Shown in pieces: positions 26,368 through 36,127 of a stretch of DNA of 36,306 nucleotides. The stretch spans positions 1-36,306 of the forward strand of contig JAEEOK010000088.1 of assembly GCA_016284235.1 (NCBI GenBank), in the 5' to 3' direction. The notes below the pieces were generated by a model. It ran no database searches. It saw only the letters and a list, made by a program, of their open reading frames with translations, and had not been told where the DNA came from. How positions within the stretch are numbered: position 1 is the first letter of the stretch; each line of letters opens with the position of its first letter. This DNA is from Succinivibrionaceae bacterium (lineage in GTDB: Bacteria; Pseudomonadota; Gammaproteobacteria; Enterobacterales; Succinivibrionaceae). Both the position numbers and the translations under genes were made by a program.

Positions 26368-26395
26368 ATGATAGCGATTTGCGAAAATATGTCAA
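26368..26395 (-). promoter_or_regulatory. Promoter of the tRNA-Ser/Arg cluster
   Basis: On the minus strand a perfect TTGACA (26390-26395) lies 16 bp from TATCAT (26368-26373), 14 bases before tRNA-Ser. The tRNAs therefore do not depend on read-through from csrA. Confidence 0.65.
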
Positions 26396-26441
26396 GTCAA
26401 TTTTATGCCTGACTGTTTTTTAGGGCAATAAATAGACAGAA

Positions 26442-26669
26442 CTATTTATTATTCTCGCTATTCTCGAATTTAACATTTGGTATTTGAGCAGAGTCGTCTG
26501 TTGCTTCATCGGACTGGATCTTTTGAAAAATTTCCTCACGGTGAACTGTAACGTTCGGCGGAGCCTCTATTCCCAGTCTGACCTGGCTTCCCTTGTAGCC
26601 CATCACCGTAACTTTGATTCCTTCACCGATAACAAGCGTCTCTCCAACTCTGCGTGCCAGTATAAGCAT
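26442..26669 (-). CDS. csrA: Carbon storage regulator CsrA
   Basis: CsrA is a dimeric RNA-binding protein that blocks ribosome sites by binding GGA-containing loops. The 75 residues begin [18 protein letters not shown] and keep the RNA-contact residues L4, V40, V42 and R44 (TVHREEI). The tail is 14 residues longer than in E. coli (61) and is acidic. GGAG lies six bases before the ATG. An AATAAATAG/CTATTTATT hairpin spans the stop codon without a T run. It precedes the tRNA-Ser/Arg cluster, as in enterics, but here the whole block runs opposite to alaS. Confidence 0.97.
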   Translation of the reverse strand: MLILARRVGETLVIGEGIKVTVMGYKGSQVRLGIEAPPNVTVHREEIFQKIQSDEATDDSAQIPNVKFENSENNK

Positions 26670-26715
26670 ATGAACTCCTTTTCATCAGCTAATAAAACAC
26701 ACAGTATCTAAACAG

Positions 26716-26726
26716 CAGGTTACCTG
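26716..26726. promoter_or_regulatory. Palindrome between csrA and ilvI
   Basis: CAGGT-T-ACCTG is a perfect 11-bp dyad lying 47 bases upstream of csrA, with ACAG (26713-26716) and CTGT (26729-26732) around it. It could be an operator for csrA; no protein can be named. Confidence 0.3.
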
Positions 26727-26823
26727 TTCTGTCTAGATATTACAAAAAATTGCGGTTGTAGTACAGATCCAACTGCTAAAAAATTGATTATGGGATTCAT
26801 CATTTCTTAATTTAATGTTTCCA

Positions 26824-26851
26824 TTGAAAATCCTGTCAAATGTGATAGAGT
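26824..26851 (+). promoter_or_regulatory. Predicted ilvIH promoter
   Basis: TTGAAA (26824-26829) and TAGAGT (26846-26851) are 16 bp apart, leaving a leader of about 235 bases before ilvI. The -10 box is mediocre, so other starts are possible. Confidence 0.4.
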
Positions 26852-27094
26852 AACAAGCATTACTTTTATGATAGGGGGTGGCATGCCCGAGTTCATGCCT
26901 GCTTGATAGTCTTAGATTATGAAACAGGAATCTGCTTTGAATGCAGAGCTTGCCGGTGTGGTAGCAATGGAAGGATGATATCATCGTAGAGGAATGAGGT
27001 TCTTCTAATCGGATAGATCCCGTCTCCTCCCTGCTGTTGCGTGTATTGTTCCCGACGACTCGAAATGTCGTGGACTGATAGCCAGGAGGCTTTA
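26852..27094 (+). promoter_or_regulatory. Long ilvIH leader with hairpins and GGA motifs
   Basis: The leader carries a strong AGGGGG before a seven-codon frame (26883-26906, MPEFMPA), a 19-codon frame at 26919-26978, a GATGATATCATC palindrome (26974-26985) with GGA on both sides, and an ACGAC/GTCGT hairpin (27055-27071) just before the ilvI Shine-Dalgarno. Neither short frame is rich in Ile, Leu or Val and no T-run terminator is seen, so classical attenuation is not supported. Confidence 0.35.
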
Positions 27095-28825
27095 ATGGAA
27101 AAATTGTCAGGCGCGCAGATGGTTGTGCGTGCACTTGAAGATGAAGGTGTTGAGTTTGTTTTCGGTTACCCCGGAGGTGCCGTTATTGACATTTATGATG
27201 CTCTGTACTCAGCAAGAAAATTGAAACATGTCCTTGTTCGTCACGAACAGGCTGCGGTTCATGCCGCAGACGGTTATGCCCGCTGTACGGGAAAGGTTGG
27301 TGTTGCTCTTGCTACATCAGGTCCCGGTGCAACCAACTGCATTACAGGCATAGCAACCGCCTATATGGATTCTATTCCTATGGTTATTATCACCGGTCAG
27401 GTGGGAAGACCGCTTATCGGATCTGATGCCTTTCAGGAGGTTGATACCGTAGGTATTACCCGCCCGATCGTCAAGCACAGTTTCCTGTGCACATCGGCTG
27501 AAGAACTGCCTCTTATTTTTAAGAAAGCTTTTTATCTGGCAGCGACAGGCCGTCCTGGACCGGTAGTGATTGATATTCCGAAGAATGTTCAGAATCCGAA
27601 GAATCTTTTTGATTATGAATATCCTAAAGAGATATCAATGCGTTCCTATAACCCGACTCTTCACGGTCACAAGGGGCAGATTAAGCGTGCTGTGAAGCTC
27701 CTTGCCGAAGCAAAGAGACCGGTTCTTTATGCCGGAGGCGGTATTGTCCTTGCCAATGCATGTCAGGCTGTCAGAGATCTTGCAGAAAAGTTCAACATGC
27801 CTGTAGTAAGCTCTCTTATGGGACTCGGTGTACTTCCGGGAAGTGACAGAAGGTTCCTTGGTATGCTCGGCATGCACGGAACTTATGAAGCGAATATGGC
27901 AATGCACAATTCGGATCTCGTGCTGGCTGTAGGAACGAGATTTTCAGATCGTTCTACCAACAGTGTTCCGAAGTTCTGTCCTAATGCCAAGATTATTCAT
28001 ATTGATGTGGATCCGGCATCTATTTCCAAGACCGTAAGAGTTGATATCCCGATTGTAGGATCTATTGATATCGTTATTCCTCAGATGATGGGTGATGTTG
28101 AAGAGCTCGGTATTAATCTTCAGGAGAGAAATCTCGATGAGTGGTGGAATATGATTGCGGGGTGGAGGAAGAGAAACTGCCTTGATTATGATCATTCTTC
28201 ATCTCTCATCAAGCCGCAGGCCGTGATAGAGGCGGTAAACCGTCTTGCTCCTGATGCCATTGTTGCCTCTGATGTAGGTCAGCATCAGATGTTTGTTGCT
28301 CAGCATTTCAAGTTTGAGGAGCCTAGGAAGTGGCTTAATTCCGGCGGACTCGGTACCATGGGATACGGTCTTCCGGCGGCAGTCGGTGCTCAGATTGCAT
28401 ATCCGGACTCCACTGTAGTCTGCTTCACCAGCGACGGATCAGTCCAGATGAATATTCAGGAGCTTGCAACATGCACTGAATTCAAGCTTCCGCTTAAGGT
28501 TATTATTATCAATAACAATGCTCTCGGTATGGTAAAGCAGTGGCAGCGTCTGTTCTACGAGGGACGTCTGAGTCAGACCTGCAGTCCGGAATATATTTCA
28601 GCCATTCCTGATTTTGTGAAGCTGGCGGAAGCATACGGTCATGTCGGCATCAGAATTACAAGACCGGACGAACTTGAAAGCGGGTTGGAAAAGGCTTTTT
28701 CCATCAATGACAGGCTTGTTATAGTGGAAGTGCTGACAGATCCTTCAGAACTTGTTTATCCGATGACCATTAATGGCGGAGCAATGTGTGATATGAGACT
28801 TAACGATACGGAGACTACGTTATGA
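27095..28825 (+). CDS. ilvI: Acetolactate synthase large subunit
   Basis: This ThDP- and FAD-dependent enzyme condenses pyruvate with pyruvate or 2-ketobutyrate, the first common step of branched-chain amino-acid synthesis. From ATG 27095 (AGGAGG seven bases upstream) it has 576 residues and begins [14 protein letters not shown], matching IlvI. Catalytic Glu is E51 in [14 protein letters not shown]. The ThDP motif reads TSDGSVQMN...[13 protein letters not shown], so the usual first Gly of GDG is Ser at residue 446. The frame extends upstream to 27041, but that part lacks family similarity. It overlaps ilvH by four bases. Confidence 0.96.
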   Translation: MEKLSGAQMVVRALEDEGVEFVFGYPGGAVIDIYDALYSARKLKHVLVRHEQAAVHAADGYARCTGKVGVALATSGPGATNCITGIATAYMDSIPMVIITGQVGRPLIGSDAFQEVDTVGITRPIVKHSFLCTSAEELPLIFKKAFYLAATGRPGPVVIDIPKNVQNPKNLFDYEYPKEISMRSYNPTLHGHKGQIKRAVKLLAEAKRPVLYAGGGIVLANACQAVRDLAEKFNMPVVSSLMGLGVLPGSDRRFLGMLGMHGTYEANMAMHNSDLVLAVGTRFSDRSTNSVPKFCPNAKIIHIDVDPASISKTVRVDIPIVGSIDIVIPQMMGDVEELGINLQERNLDEWWNMIAGWRKRNCLDYDHSSSLIKPQAVIEAVNRLAPDAIVASDVGQHQMFVAQHFKFEEPRKWLNSGGLGTMGYGLPAAVGAQIAYPDSTVVCFTSDGSVQMNIQELATCTEFKLPLKVIIINNNALGMVKQWQRLFYEGRLSQTCSPEYISAIPDFVKLAEAYGHVGIRITRPDELESGLEKAFSINDRLVIVEVLTDPSELVYPMTINGGAMCDMRLNDTETTL

Positions 28826-29319
28826 GACATGTGATTTCTGTTTTGCTTGATAATGAGTCTGGAGCTCTCAGCCGAGTTGTAGGTCTGTTTTCTCAGCGTA
28901 ATTACAATATCGAGACTCTGACAGTTGCTCCGACTGATGATAATACTCTTTCCAGAATTACCATAGTTACAATGGGTGATGATGAGCAGGTTGAGCAGAT
29001 TACGAAGCAGCTGCATAAGCTCATTAACGTTCTTAAGGTTTGCGATCTGGCTGATGCACCGTTTGTTGAGAGAGAGGTTCTTTTGGCAAAATGCAGAGCT
29101 GCAACTCCTGAGGTACGTGCGGAGATCTGTTCTCTTGCAGATATATTCAGAGGTCAGATTGTAGATGTGACCAGTGAACTCTATACCATTCAGATGGTTG
29201 GTTCCTCGGATAAAATTGATGCTTTCATCAATACTGCCAGCAAGAATATAGAACTTATTGAAGTTGTACGTTCCGGTGTCTGCGGAATCGCAAGAGGCGA
29301 ACGCGCACTTCGTGCTTAG
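28822..29319 (+). CDS. ilvH: Acetolactate synthase regulatory small subunit
   Basis: IlvH activates the large subunit and confers feedback inhibition by valine. The 165 residues are the usual length (E. coli 163). An ACT domain occupies residues 1-75 and begins [32 protein letters not shown], whose [13 protein letters not shown] segment is the effector-binding signature; the C-terminal domain follows at 80-160. The ATG overlaps the ilvI stop (ATGA), so translation is coupled. A strong terminator follows. Confidence 0.97.
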   Translation: MRHVISVLLDNESGALSRVVGLFSQRNYNIETLTVAPTDDNTLSRITIVTMGDDEQVEQITKQLHKLINVLKVCDLADAPFVEREVLLAKCRAATPEVRAEICSLADIFRGQIVDVTSELYTIQMVGSSDKIDAFINTASKNIELIEVVRSGVCGIARGERALRA

Positions 29320-29331
29320 GTTTTCTGACGG

Positions 29332-29370
29332 GAGATCTGTTTGTGAAAGAACAGATCTCTTTTTGTTTTT
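29332..29370 (+). terminator. Intrinsic terminator after ilvIH
   Basis: GAGATCTGTT (29332-29341) pairs perfectly with AACAGATCTC (29350-29359), loop of eight, then TTTTTGTTTTT. Confidence 0.93.
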
Positions 29371-29406
29371 GTTGGTTTAGGATTCGATTTATACGGTAGA
29401 TGTTTT

Positions 29407-30495
29407 ATGAAAAAAAGTGTTTTGGATAAGCTGCAGTCGCTTTATGAACGCTATCAGGAGGTTCAGGAGCTGATGGGACAGCCCGATGTGCTTGAGGATC
29501 AGAACAGATACAGCGCGCTGTCAAAGGAATACTCCACGTTAAACGGCGTTGTTGACGGCTTCAAAAAGTATCAGGCATCGGTTTATAACTATGATTCGTG
29601 CATGGAGATGCTCAACAGTGATGATCCGGAAATGAAGGAGATGGCTCAGGAGGAACTCGAGGAGGCCAAGGCCAATCTTGAGAAAAATGAAAAGGAGATA
29701 CAGATTCTTCTTCTTCCTAAGGATCCGAAGGATGACTGTAACTGCTTTCTGGAAATACGTGCCGGTACAGGTGGCGACGAGGCGGCCATTTTTGCAGGTG
29801 ATCTGTTCAGAATGTATAACTACTATGCAGAAAAGAAGGGCTGGCGTGTTGAGATTGTGAGTCAAAGCGAAGGAGAAATGGGCGGCTACAAGGAAATTAT
29901 AGCCATGCTTTCAGGTCCTTCAGTGTACGGCACCATGAAGTTCGAATCCGGCGGACACAGAGTTCAGCGCGTACCGGAAACGGAATCACAGGGCAGAGTT
30001 CATACATCTGCCTGCACTGTGATGGTTCTGCCGGAGGTTCCGGAAGCCGAGGCTCCAGAAATCAATCCGGCAGATCTTCGAATTGATACGTTCCGTTCTT
30101 CAGGTGCCGGCGGTCAGCATATTAACAAGACCGATTCCGCCATTCGTATTACCCACATTCCTACAGGTCTCGTTGTTGAATGCCAGGATGAGAGATCTCA
30201 GCATAAGAACAGAGCAAAGGCAATGAGTGTGCTCCTTGCCCGTCTGACCAAGCTTGAAGAGGATAAGCACAAGGCTGAGGCTGATGCGGCCCGTCACAGC
30301 ATTTTAAGCTCCGGTGACCGTTCCGACAGGATCCGTACCTATAACTATCCTCAGGGAAGAGTTACGGATCATCGCATCAATCTTACTCTGTACCGTCTCA
30401 GTGAAATATTAAACGGCGATATGGATGCACTGATTGATCCGGTTATTCAGGAATACCAGGCTGATCAGCTGGCGGCTCTGTCTGCTGAGAACTGA
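29407..30495 (+). CDS. prfA: Peptide chain release factor 1
   Basis: RF1 reads UAA and UAG and triggers peptide release. The 362 residues match E. coli RF1 (360). The codon-recognition PxT motif is PET at 190-192, a common variant of E. coli PAT. The catalytic GGQ is at 235-237 in [15 protein letters not shown]; its Gln is methylated by PrmC, the next gene. The Shine-Dalgarno is weak. prfA-prmC order is conserved, but hemA, which precedes prfA in enterics, is absent. Confidence 0.98.
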   Translation: MKKSVLDKLQSLYERYQEVQELMGQPDVLEDQNRYSALSKEYSTLNGVVDGFKKYQASVYNYDSCMEMLNSDDPEMKEMAQEELEEAKANLEKNEKEIQILLLPKDPKDDCNCFLEIRAGTGGDEAAIFAGDLFRMYNYYAEKKGWRVEIVSQSEGEMGGYKEIIAMLSGPSVYGTMKFESGGHRVQRVPETESQGRVHTSACTVMVLPEVPEAEAPEINPADLRIDTFRSSGAGGQHINKTDSAIRITHIPTGLVVECQDERSQHKNRAKAMSVLLARLTKLEEDKHKAEADAARHSILSSGDRSDRIRTYNYPQGRVTDHRINLTLYRLSEILNGDMDALIDPVIQEYQADQLAALSAEN

Positions 30496-30498
30496 TTT

Positions 30499-31332
30499 AT
30501 GATACTCGGGCAGTGGATACAGAATGCAAAAAAAGTACTGATTTCCGGCGGATCTCCGTCACCGGCGGCAGATGTGAAATGCATCGTCTGTCATGTTCTG
30601 GGGGTAGAGACGTCATGGATTATTATTCATGATGATTTTGAAATTCCCTGTGATCAGGAAAAAGTATTGAATGATATGATTTCAGCCAGAGCTGCAGGAA
30701 AGCCGGTTGCATATATAATCGGTCACCGCGGATTCTGGTCTCTTGATCTCAGGTGCAGCGAGTGTACTCTTATTCCTCAGCCCGATACGGAAACACTGGT
30801 TGAGACCGCTTTAAAGCATGCTTCAAACGGTGCCAGAGTACTGGATCTGGCAACAGGAACCGGGGCTGTGGCTCTTGCAATGAAATCGGAAAGACCGGAT
30901 CTTATAGTTGAAGGATGTGATGTAGTGCCTCAGGCTGTGGAGCTTGCAGATGAGAATGCACGGCTTAACTGTCTTGATGTTGCTTTTTATGTCAGCGACT
31001 GGTTTTCCGGAGTAAAAGGCAAATTCAATCTTATTACCGCAAATCCTCCCTATATCTCTTCCGATGATCCTCATCTTTCTCAGGGTGATGTCAGGTTTGA
31101 GCCGTTATCTGCCCTCGTTGCCGGTGATGACGGTCTTGCGGATTTAAGATACATTATATCCACTGCTTCAGAATATCTTGTTGATGGCGGTGTACTTCTT
31201 CTGGAACATGGATATAACCAGGCGGATGTTGTCAGAGATATGTTTGCTTCATCAGGTTACAGCAGTATAGATACTGTAATTGATTTTGGCGGTAATCCGC
31301 GGGTTACATACGGATTTTTTAGAAAACAGTGA
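30499..31332 (+). CDS. prmC: Protein-(glutamine-N5) methyltransferase for release factors
   Basis: PrmC transfers a methyl group from SAM to the GGQ glutamine of RF1 and RF2. The 277 residues have a helical N-terminal domain, the SAM-binding loop DLATGTG at 116-122 and the amide-binding NPPY at 182-185. It starts three bases after the prfA stop and has little Shine-Dalgarno of its own, so it is cotranslated. A weak AAGCTG/CAGCTT hairpin (31342-31367) follows. Confidence 0.97.
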   Translation: MILGQWIQNAKKVLISGGSPSPAADVKCIVCHVLGVETSWIIIHDDFEIPCDQEKVLNDMISARAAGKPVAYIIGHRGFWSLDLRCSECTLIPQPDTETLVETALKHASNGARVLDLATGTGAVALAMKSERPDLIVEGCDVVPQAVELADENARLNCLDVAFYVSDWFSGVKGKFNLITANPPYISSDDPHLSQGDVRFEPLSALVAGDDGLADLRYIISTASEYLVDGGVLLLEHGYNQADVVRDMFASSGYSSIDTVIDFGGNPRVTYGFFRKQ

Positions 31333-31499
31333 TTAAAAATTAAGCTGTATGTCTGATATGTCAGCTTGATATGTTTCTTTATGGAACTACTGTCTGCATT
31401 TTTAAATTTGACTGAGAATACAGATAAGCCTTCGCTAAAACTTTTATGTGAAGCTATTTTTAGGATAATCGCAGTCATCATTATTACTAATATTTTTAA

Positions 31500-32369
<870 letters not shown>

Positions 32370-32422
32370 AGGAATGACTTTCCTAAACCGTACTGTTTGA
32401 AATTTCTGATATCCCATTTTAT

Positions 32423-32447
32423 GGCGGAGAAAGAAATCCGCCTTTAT
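32423..32447 (+). terminator. Likely terminator after kdsA
   Basis: GGCGGA (32423-32428) pairs with TCCGCC (32437-32442), loop GAAAGAAA, followed by TTTATT. The T run is short, so efficiency is uncertain. Confidence 0.7.
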
Positions 32448-32582
32448 TATCTGATATCTTATACGGTAAGAAATCTGTTACATTCGTGAGTAAACAGCCC
32501 CCTTTTTTCAAGAATTTTTTTTCTGACAGGTTTAGTACTCAATATATTTTAAAATGATTTTTTGTAAAAGCTAGCATACTTA

Positions 32583-33485
32583 CTACTTTAAAATTTTCAG
32601 CATAAGCTTAAACTTTAGCCACAAGTTACACCAAAATCTCACTGATGAAATAGTCTTTCCTAAAAAATCTATCATCCCTTTTGTCATATTCCAGCCGCGT
32701 AGAGTCAGTCTGGCTGCCAGATTGTACTTTACCCAGATGCATTTTTTTAAACGCCAGCGGCATGTGGGATCCCATGGTTTATAAGGTCCGGTAAAATGCA
32801 GTACTATAGCATTTCTTACTAATGATTTGTTTGAATGATAGGTATTATATTTAAAATCAAGCAACGTTATGCGGTTGTCAGCGTCTGAGAAAACATTATT
32901 TATTATGTCCTGATCAAATAGAACTATTGAGTTTTTGTTTTCCTTCGCAAAATTCAAACATTCCAATGAAAAATTCAGATGTTCAAGCATCTCCAGATTC
33001 ATTGCTAGTACACCGGAATTAACGTATGTTGCCTTGCTTAACGGAATGTTCAGGTTTATAGAAACAGTGTCTAAAACTCCGCCAATGCACTCAATATTTT
33101 GAGTAATGGACAGAAGCTTATCGAGATTTTTATCCACGATAATATCCACATCCATATACAGGCACTTTTTAACGCCAAAAGGTTTCAGTATTGATGGAAT
33201 AAACAGTCTAGTATAAGCGTCGTAACCTCCTCTGAATGCTGGGACATATTCGTTATATTGCAGTTTTTCCAATTCCTTTAAGAAATCGAATTTTATAAAT
33301 CTAATGGTGTTTTCAGAATTTTGGCTGATGATTAACGTTATATCTTTAATATCAGATTCGTTGATTGAGGAATATATAACATAAAAGTTTATATTTAAGG
33401 TTGTATTATGAACAATGGACTCGAACAATGTTACAACATATTTGGCATAATTTCTGTCAGAACAAACTACAATATTATTATCCAT
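32583..33485 (-). CDS. GT8-family glycosyltransferase (LPS core type), first of two
   Basis: A 300-residue enzyme of the GT8 family (LgtC, WaaO and WaaJ relatives) that transfers glucose or galactose from a UDP-sugar to the growing LPS outer core at the inner face of the membrane. The metal-binding DxD is DVD at 112-114 (LYMDVDIIV), followed by the family motifs NSGVLAMN, LFDQDIINNVF and LHFTGPYKPWD. The C-terminal 60 residues are basic and hydrophobic and probably attach it to the membrane. AAGGCGG precedes the ATG. It is the last gene of the minus-strand cluster. The sugar and linkage cannot be read from sequence. Confidence 0.9.
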   Translation of the reverse strand: MDNNIVVCSDRNYAKYVVTLFESIVHNTTLNINFYVIYSSINESDIKDITLIISQNSENTIRFIKFDFLKELEKLQYNEYVPAFRGGYDAYTRLFIPSILKPFGVKKCLYMDVDIIVDKNLDKLLSITQNIECIGGVLDTVSINLNIPLSKATYVNSGVLAMNLEMLEHLNFSLECLNFAKENKNSIVLFDQDIINNVFSDADNRITLLDFKYNTYHSNKSLVRNAIVLHFTGPYKPWDPTCRWRLKKCIWVKYNLAARLTLRGWNMTKGMIDFLGKTISSVRFWCNLWLKFKLMLKILK

Positions 33486-33808
33486 TTGACCGCCTTAACA
33501 AATTTAGACAAGTTTATTTTCAAAAAAGCAACAAGGATATAACTAATCAGACACCTCTGTCTTGAGTCATCTTTGCGGTATCGGGGAAGTCCTATAATGA
33601 ATCATATTCCCGTACTTAAATTGGTTCTTTTTTTGTACAATATTTCCCCGTTTATTCACCAATCTATGTGAACAGGTATTAATCCAAAAGGATAAACTTT
33701 GCTTTTTCGTTTTTAAACTGAATCTGCTTTGATGTTATCTATATGACGGCAGTGAAATTTATCAGTAAAAACGGCAAATTCTTAATCCATATTATGATGT
33801 TGATTAAC
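33486..33808. other. Gap between the two GT8 genes
   Basis: A 323-bp AT-rich stretch with no credible frame. On the minus strand TTTAAG-18-TATAGG near 33595-33625 could be a weak promoter for the downstream GT8 gene. GGTTCTTT at 33624-33631 vaguely resembles the repeat ends seen elsewhere, but I find no partner end. Gaps of this size between LPS genes often mark gene loss or replacement. Confidence 0.3.
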
Positions 33809-34777
33809 TTATTTTTTTACTAAAAATTGAAGGAAAAAAAAGTACAGTATTTTATACCTTTCTCCAGATATTTTAATATTGTTTGATCCAATTAGTCTTC
33901 TTAAAAAATATCTTGAAATCAATTCGCTTTCCCAGAATAGTTGTCTATATGCGACGGTTAATTTAGCATACATCCACCATAAATCTGCATATTTAAAATA
34001 TCTTTTTTTCCATGGTTTGTAAGCACTCGTATAATGTATTATATAAAAATCCTTAGATAATTCGTTGTATATACTTTGAATTTCATGATTTAAAATGCCC
34101 TTTTGTTTAACAAATTCAATACTGTAGTACCAGAAAAAATTCCATTTTCTATCAAGAAAATAAACTTTATCTTTACATACTATATTTAATGCGTCCTGAT
34201 CCATAAATTTGATTTTTGGATCGTTTACAAGCTTTTCAATACATTTATTACCTATGTCAAACTCTTTCCAAACTTTATTATTGATTATTAATACGCCTGA
34301 ATTAATATAATTTTCTGGTAATAAACCAAGAGTCTTTACATATTCTTGGAAATCTATGCCAAAAATATCTCTGACTGCAGCAATATAATTATCGCCTATA
34401 TCTATTTCAAAGAGTTTTGAAATATCATACTTAACAATGGTGTCACAATCTAGATATATGATTTTATCATTATCCAATATATTAGATATTAGTAACCTGA
34501 AATATGCTTCTTGGGTAATCTGAGCTATTACATGGAGCTTGGGTAATGCATTGTCATTAATGTCAATTATTTTAATAATAAAAGAAACCGATCTTGTTGT
34601 AGAAGTTTTTAAAAATTTTTCTTTTGCTTGTTTAGATAATTTTTCTTCGTTGGTAAATATGTAAAAAATATATCTATAGTTTTGTGAGCAGTTTTCTAAG
34701 ATTGATTGAATGGTTACTGCAGCGTATTTTAGATAGGAATCGTTACAAGATAAAACTATAGGTATTATGTCATTCAT
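33809..34777 (-). CDS. GT8-family glycosyltransferase (LPS core type), second of two
   Basis: A 322-residue GT8 enzyme with DCD at 110-112 (IIYLDCDTIVK), NYINSGVLIINNKVWK, FMDQDALNIV and IIHYTSAYKPWKK, which are the donor- and metal-binding landmarks of the family. It is clearly diverged from its neighbour, so it is not a recent duplicate. Sample lines of the gene are about 25% GC, well below the roughly 50% of recA, which suggests transfer. AGGA lies seven bases before the ATG. It follows the GT9 gene on the same strand with an 88-base gap. The C terminus is rich in aromatic and basic residues and probably membrane-associated. Confidence 0.9.
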   Translation of the reverse strand: MNDIIPIVLSCNDSYLKYAAVTIQSILENCSQNYRYIFYIFTNEEKLSKQAKEKFLKTSTTRSVSFIIKIIDINDNALPKLHVIAQITQEAYFRLLISNILDNDKIIYLDCDTIVKYDISKLFEIDIGDNYIAAVRDIFGIDFQEYVKTLGLLPENYINSGVLIINNKVWKEFDIGNKCIEKLVNDPKIKFMDQDALNIVCKDKVYFLDRKWNFFWYYSIEFVKQKGILNHEIQSIYNELSKDFYIIHYTSAYKPWKKRYFKYADLWWMYAKLTVAYRQLFWESELISRYFLRRLIGSNNIKISGERYKILYFFFLQFLVKK

Positions 34778-34865
34778 TTACTGTCCTTTATTTTCTTAAA
34801 AATGTTTCTTCTGATTATTAGAGACAAATATTGGTCTGAATAAAAACTATCCTGTTCTATGATTA

Positions 34866-36023
34866 TCAAGATACGATATCAGAATGTTTTTCTAAAAAAA
34901 GATTTACATGTCTGCATAAGTCCTTTGTACTCATTTCCCTATAGAACTGATTATTAAGAATCACGTTGGTGGCTAAAGGTGACAGAGCATACCATCTGCT
35001 GTAATTTGCCATATTGTTGCTATAGAATGTGAGCGCAGGAATATTGTAGCAGGCGGCTACGTGTGCACTTCCTGTATCTACGCCAATCATGAGTTGACAA
35101 GATGCCATTGCTACAATCACTTCCTTGATATTATTTGTTTTTTTCGGGAATGATATTCCGGAATTTTCATTGAAGGTTTTTCTGATCATTTGTTCGACTG
35201 TCACTCTTTCCTTTGGTGTTACCCAAAGAACTATCTGCATGGATGTCTTTTCCCTAAGAATTTTCAGAATAGCGATTACAGCCTCGTCTTTCAGTTTACG
35301 GGAGCTGGAAGCACCGTACGGATTAAATATAACTATTCCTTTTGAGTTTACGGAATTGTCGGTCATGAAGGGATATTTTTCTTTGGCATACTGTAGATCT
35401 TCGTTGAAAAGTTTCATATAGCTTCTATCTATGGAGGAATTGTCAACACCACATTCAGTTAAAATTTTGAACAGAAGCTCCATAAAATGTAGTGACTTTC
35501 TTGATGATTTTTCAGTGTTGCAGGTACTGCTTGTTGATTCTGTATAGCGGTACACCCCAATATTATCTAGTTTGACACCATCATCAAGAGTGGCGCACCA
35601 TGTTGGTCTTAATCTGTTTATCAGACGAAAATCCCTACCGTTTAGCTGTTCAAAAAGGTGGATATAGAGATCGCAGTGACCGAGTTCTCCGGCAATGCTG
35701 TCTATTTCCTTTGAAGACGGTTTTTTAGACAGTACTTTCAGCTCATTTATCTCTTCTATTGCTTCATAAACCGGTTGGATATTACTTGTTACTAGAACGG
35801 TGATTATGCATTTAGGAATGGCCTTCTTTAATTCTCTGATGAATGGTGCGTAGCAGATCGCATCTCCGATTTTACCGTCAAGACGGTGAATGACAATGTG
35901 CTGAATCTTGCTGATAACAGGTTTTTCGGTTGTCGCTTGATAATCGTAACGTAGTTTATTAAAGAAATGACGAATGTCGTTTTTCTTTCTAATAATAGTT
36001 TTTTTTAGTCTGCTTAGTGACAT
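34866..36023 (-). CDS. GT9-family (heptosyltransferase-like) glycosyltransferase
   Basis: A 385-residue GT-B protein of family 9, which includes WaaC, WaaF and WaaQ that add heptose from ADP-heptose to the LPS inner core. The N-terminal domain has HRLDGKIGDAICYAPFIRELKK, the usual GDxxxxxP start. The C-terminal donor domain has IVIFNPYGASSSRKL and GVDTGSAHVAACYNIPAL, the strongest family signature. The first 40 residues are very basic. AAGG lies just before the ATG at close spacing. It lies between the ABC transporter and the GT8 genes, in keeping with core assembly. The exact acceptor is unknown, and WaaQ-like is only one possibility. Confidence 0.88.
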   Translation of the reverse strand: MSLSRLKKTIIRKKNDIRHFFNKLRYDYQATTEKPVISKIQHIVIHRLDGKIGDAICYAPFIRELKKAIPKCIITVLVTSNIQPVYEAIEEINELKVLSKKPSSKEIDSIAGELGHCDLYIHLFEQLNGRDFRLINRLRPTWCATLDDGVKLDNIGVYRYTESTSSTCNTEKSSRKSLHFMELLFKILTECGVDNSSIDRSYMKLFNEDLQYAKEKYPFMTDNSVNSKGIVIFNPYGASSSRKLKDEAVIAILKILREKTSMQIVLWVTPKERVTVEQMIRKTFNENSGISFPKKTNNIKEVIVAMASCQLMIGVDTGSAHVAACYNIPALTFYSNNMANYSRWYALSPLATNVILNNQFYREMSTKDLCRHVNLFLEKHSDIVS

Positions 36024-36127
36024 AACCTTAATCTTCGGTATTCGTGAATTGTTTCAACAAGGTTCATTTTTTCTGCATTTAAGAGATTTATTAAGTTTGT
36101 AATGCTCGTAAAATAATTTTTGATTTT

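Noticed and set aside
26427..26450. AATAAATAG/CTATTTATT hairpin as a csrA terminator
   Set aside because: It overlaps the stop codon and is followed by A, not T, on the minus strand.
26883..26978. Attenuator leader peptide for ilvIH
   Set aside because: The short frames are not enriched in Ile, Leu or Val and no T-run terminator precedes ilvI.
29974..29982. PET in place of PAT in the RF1 codon-recognition motif
   Set aside because: The family rule is PxT and PET is found in many bacteria, so it is not an anomaly.
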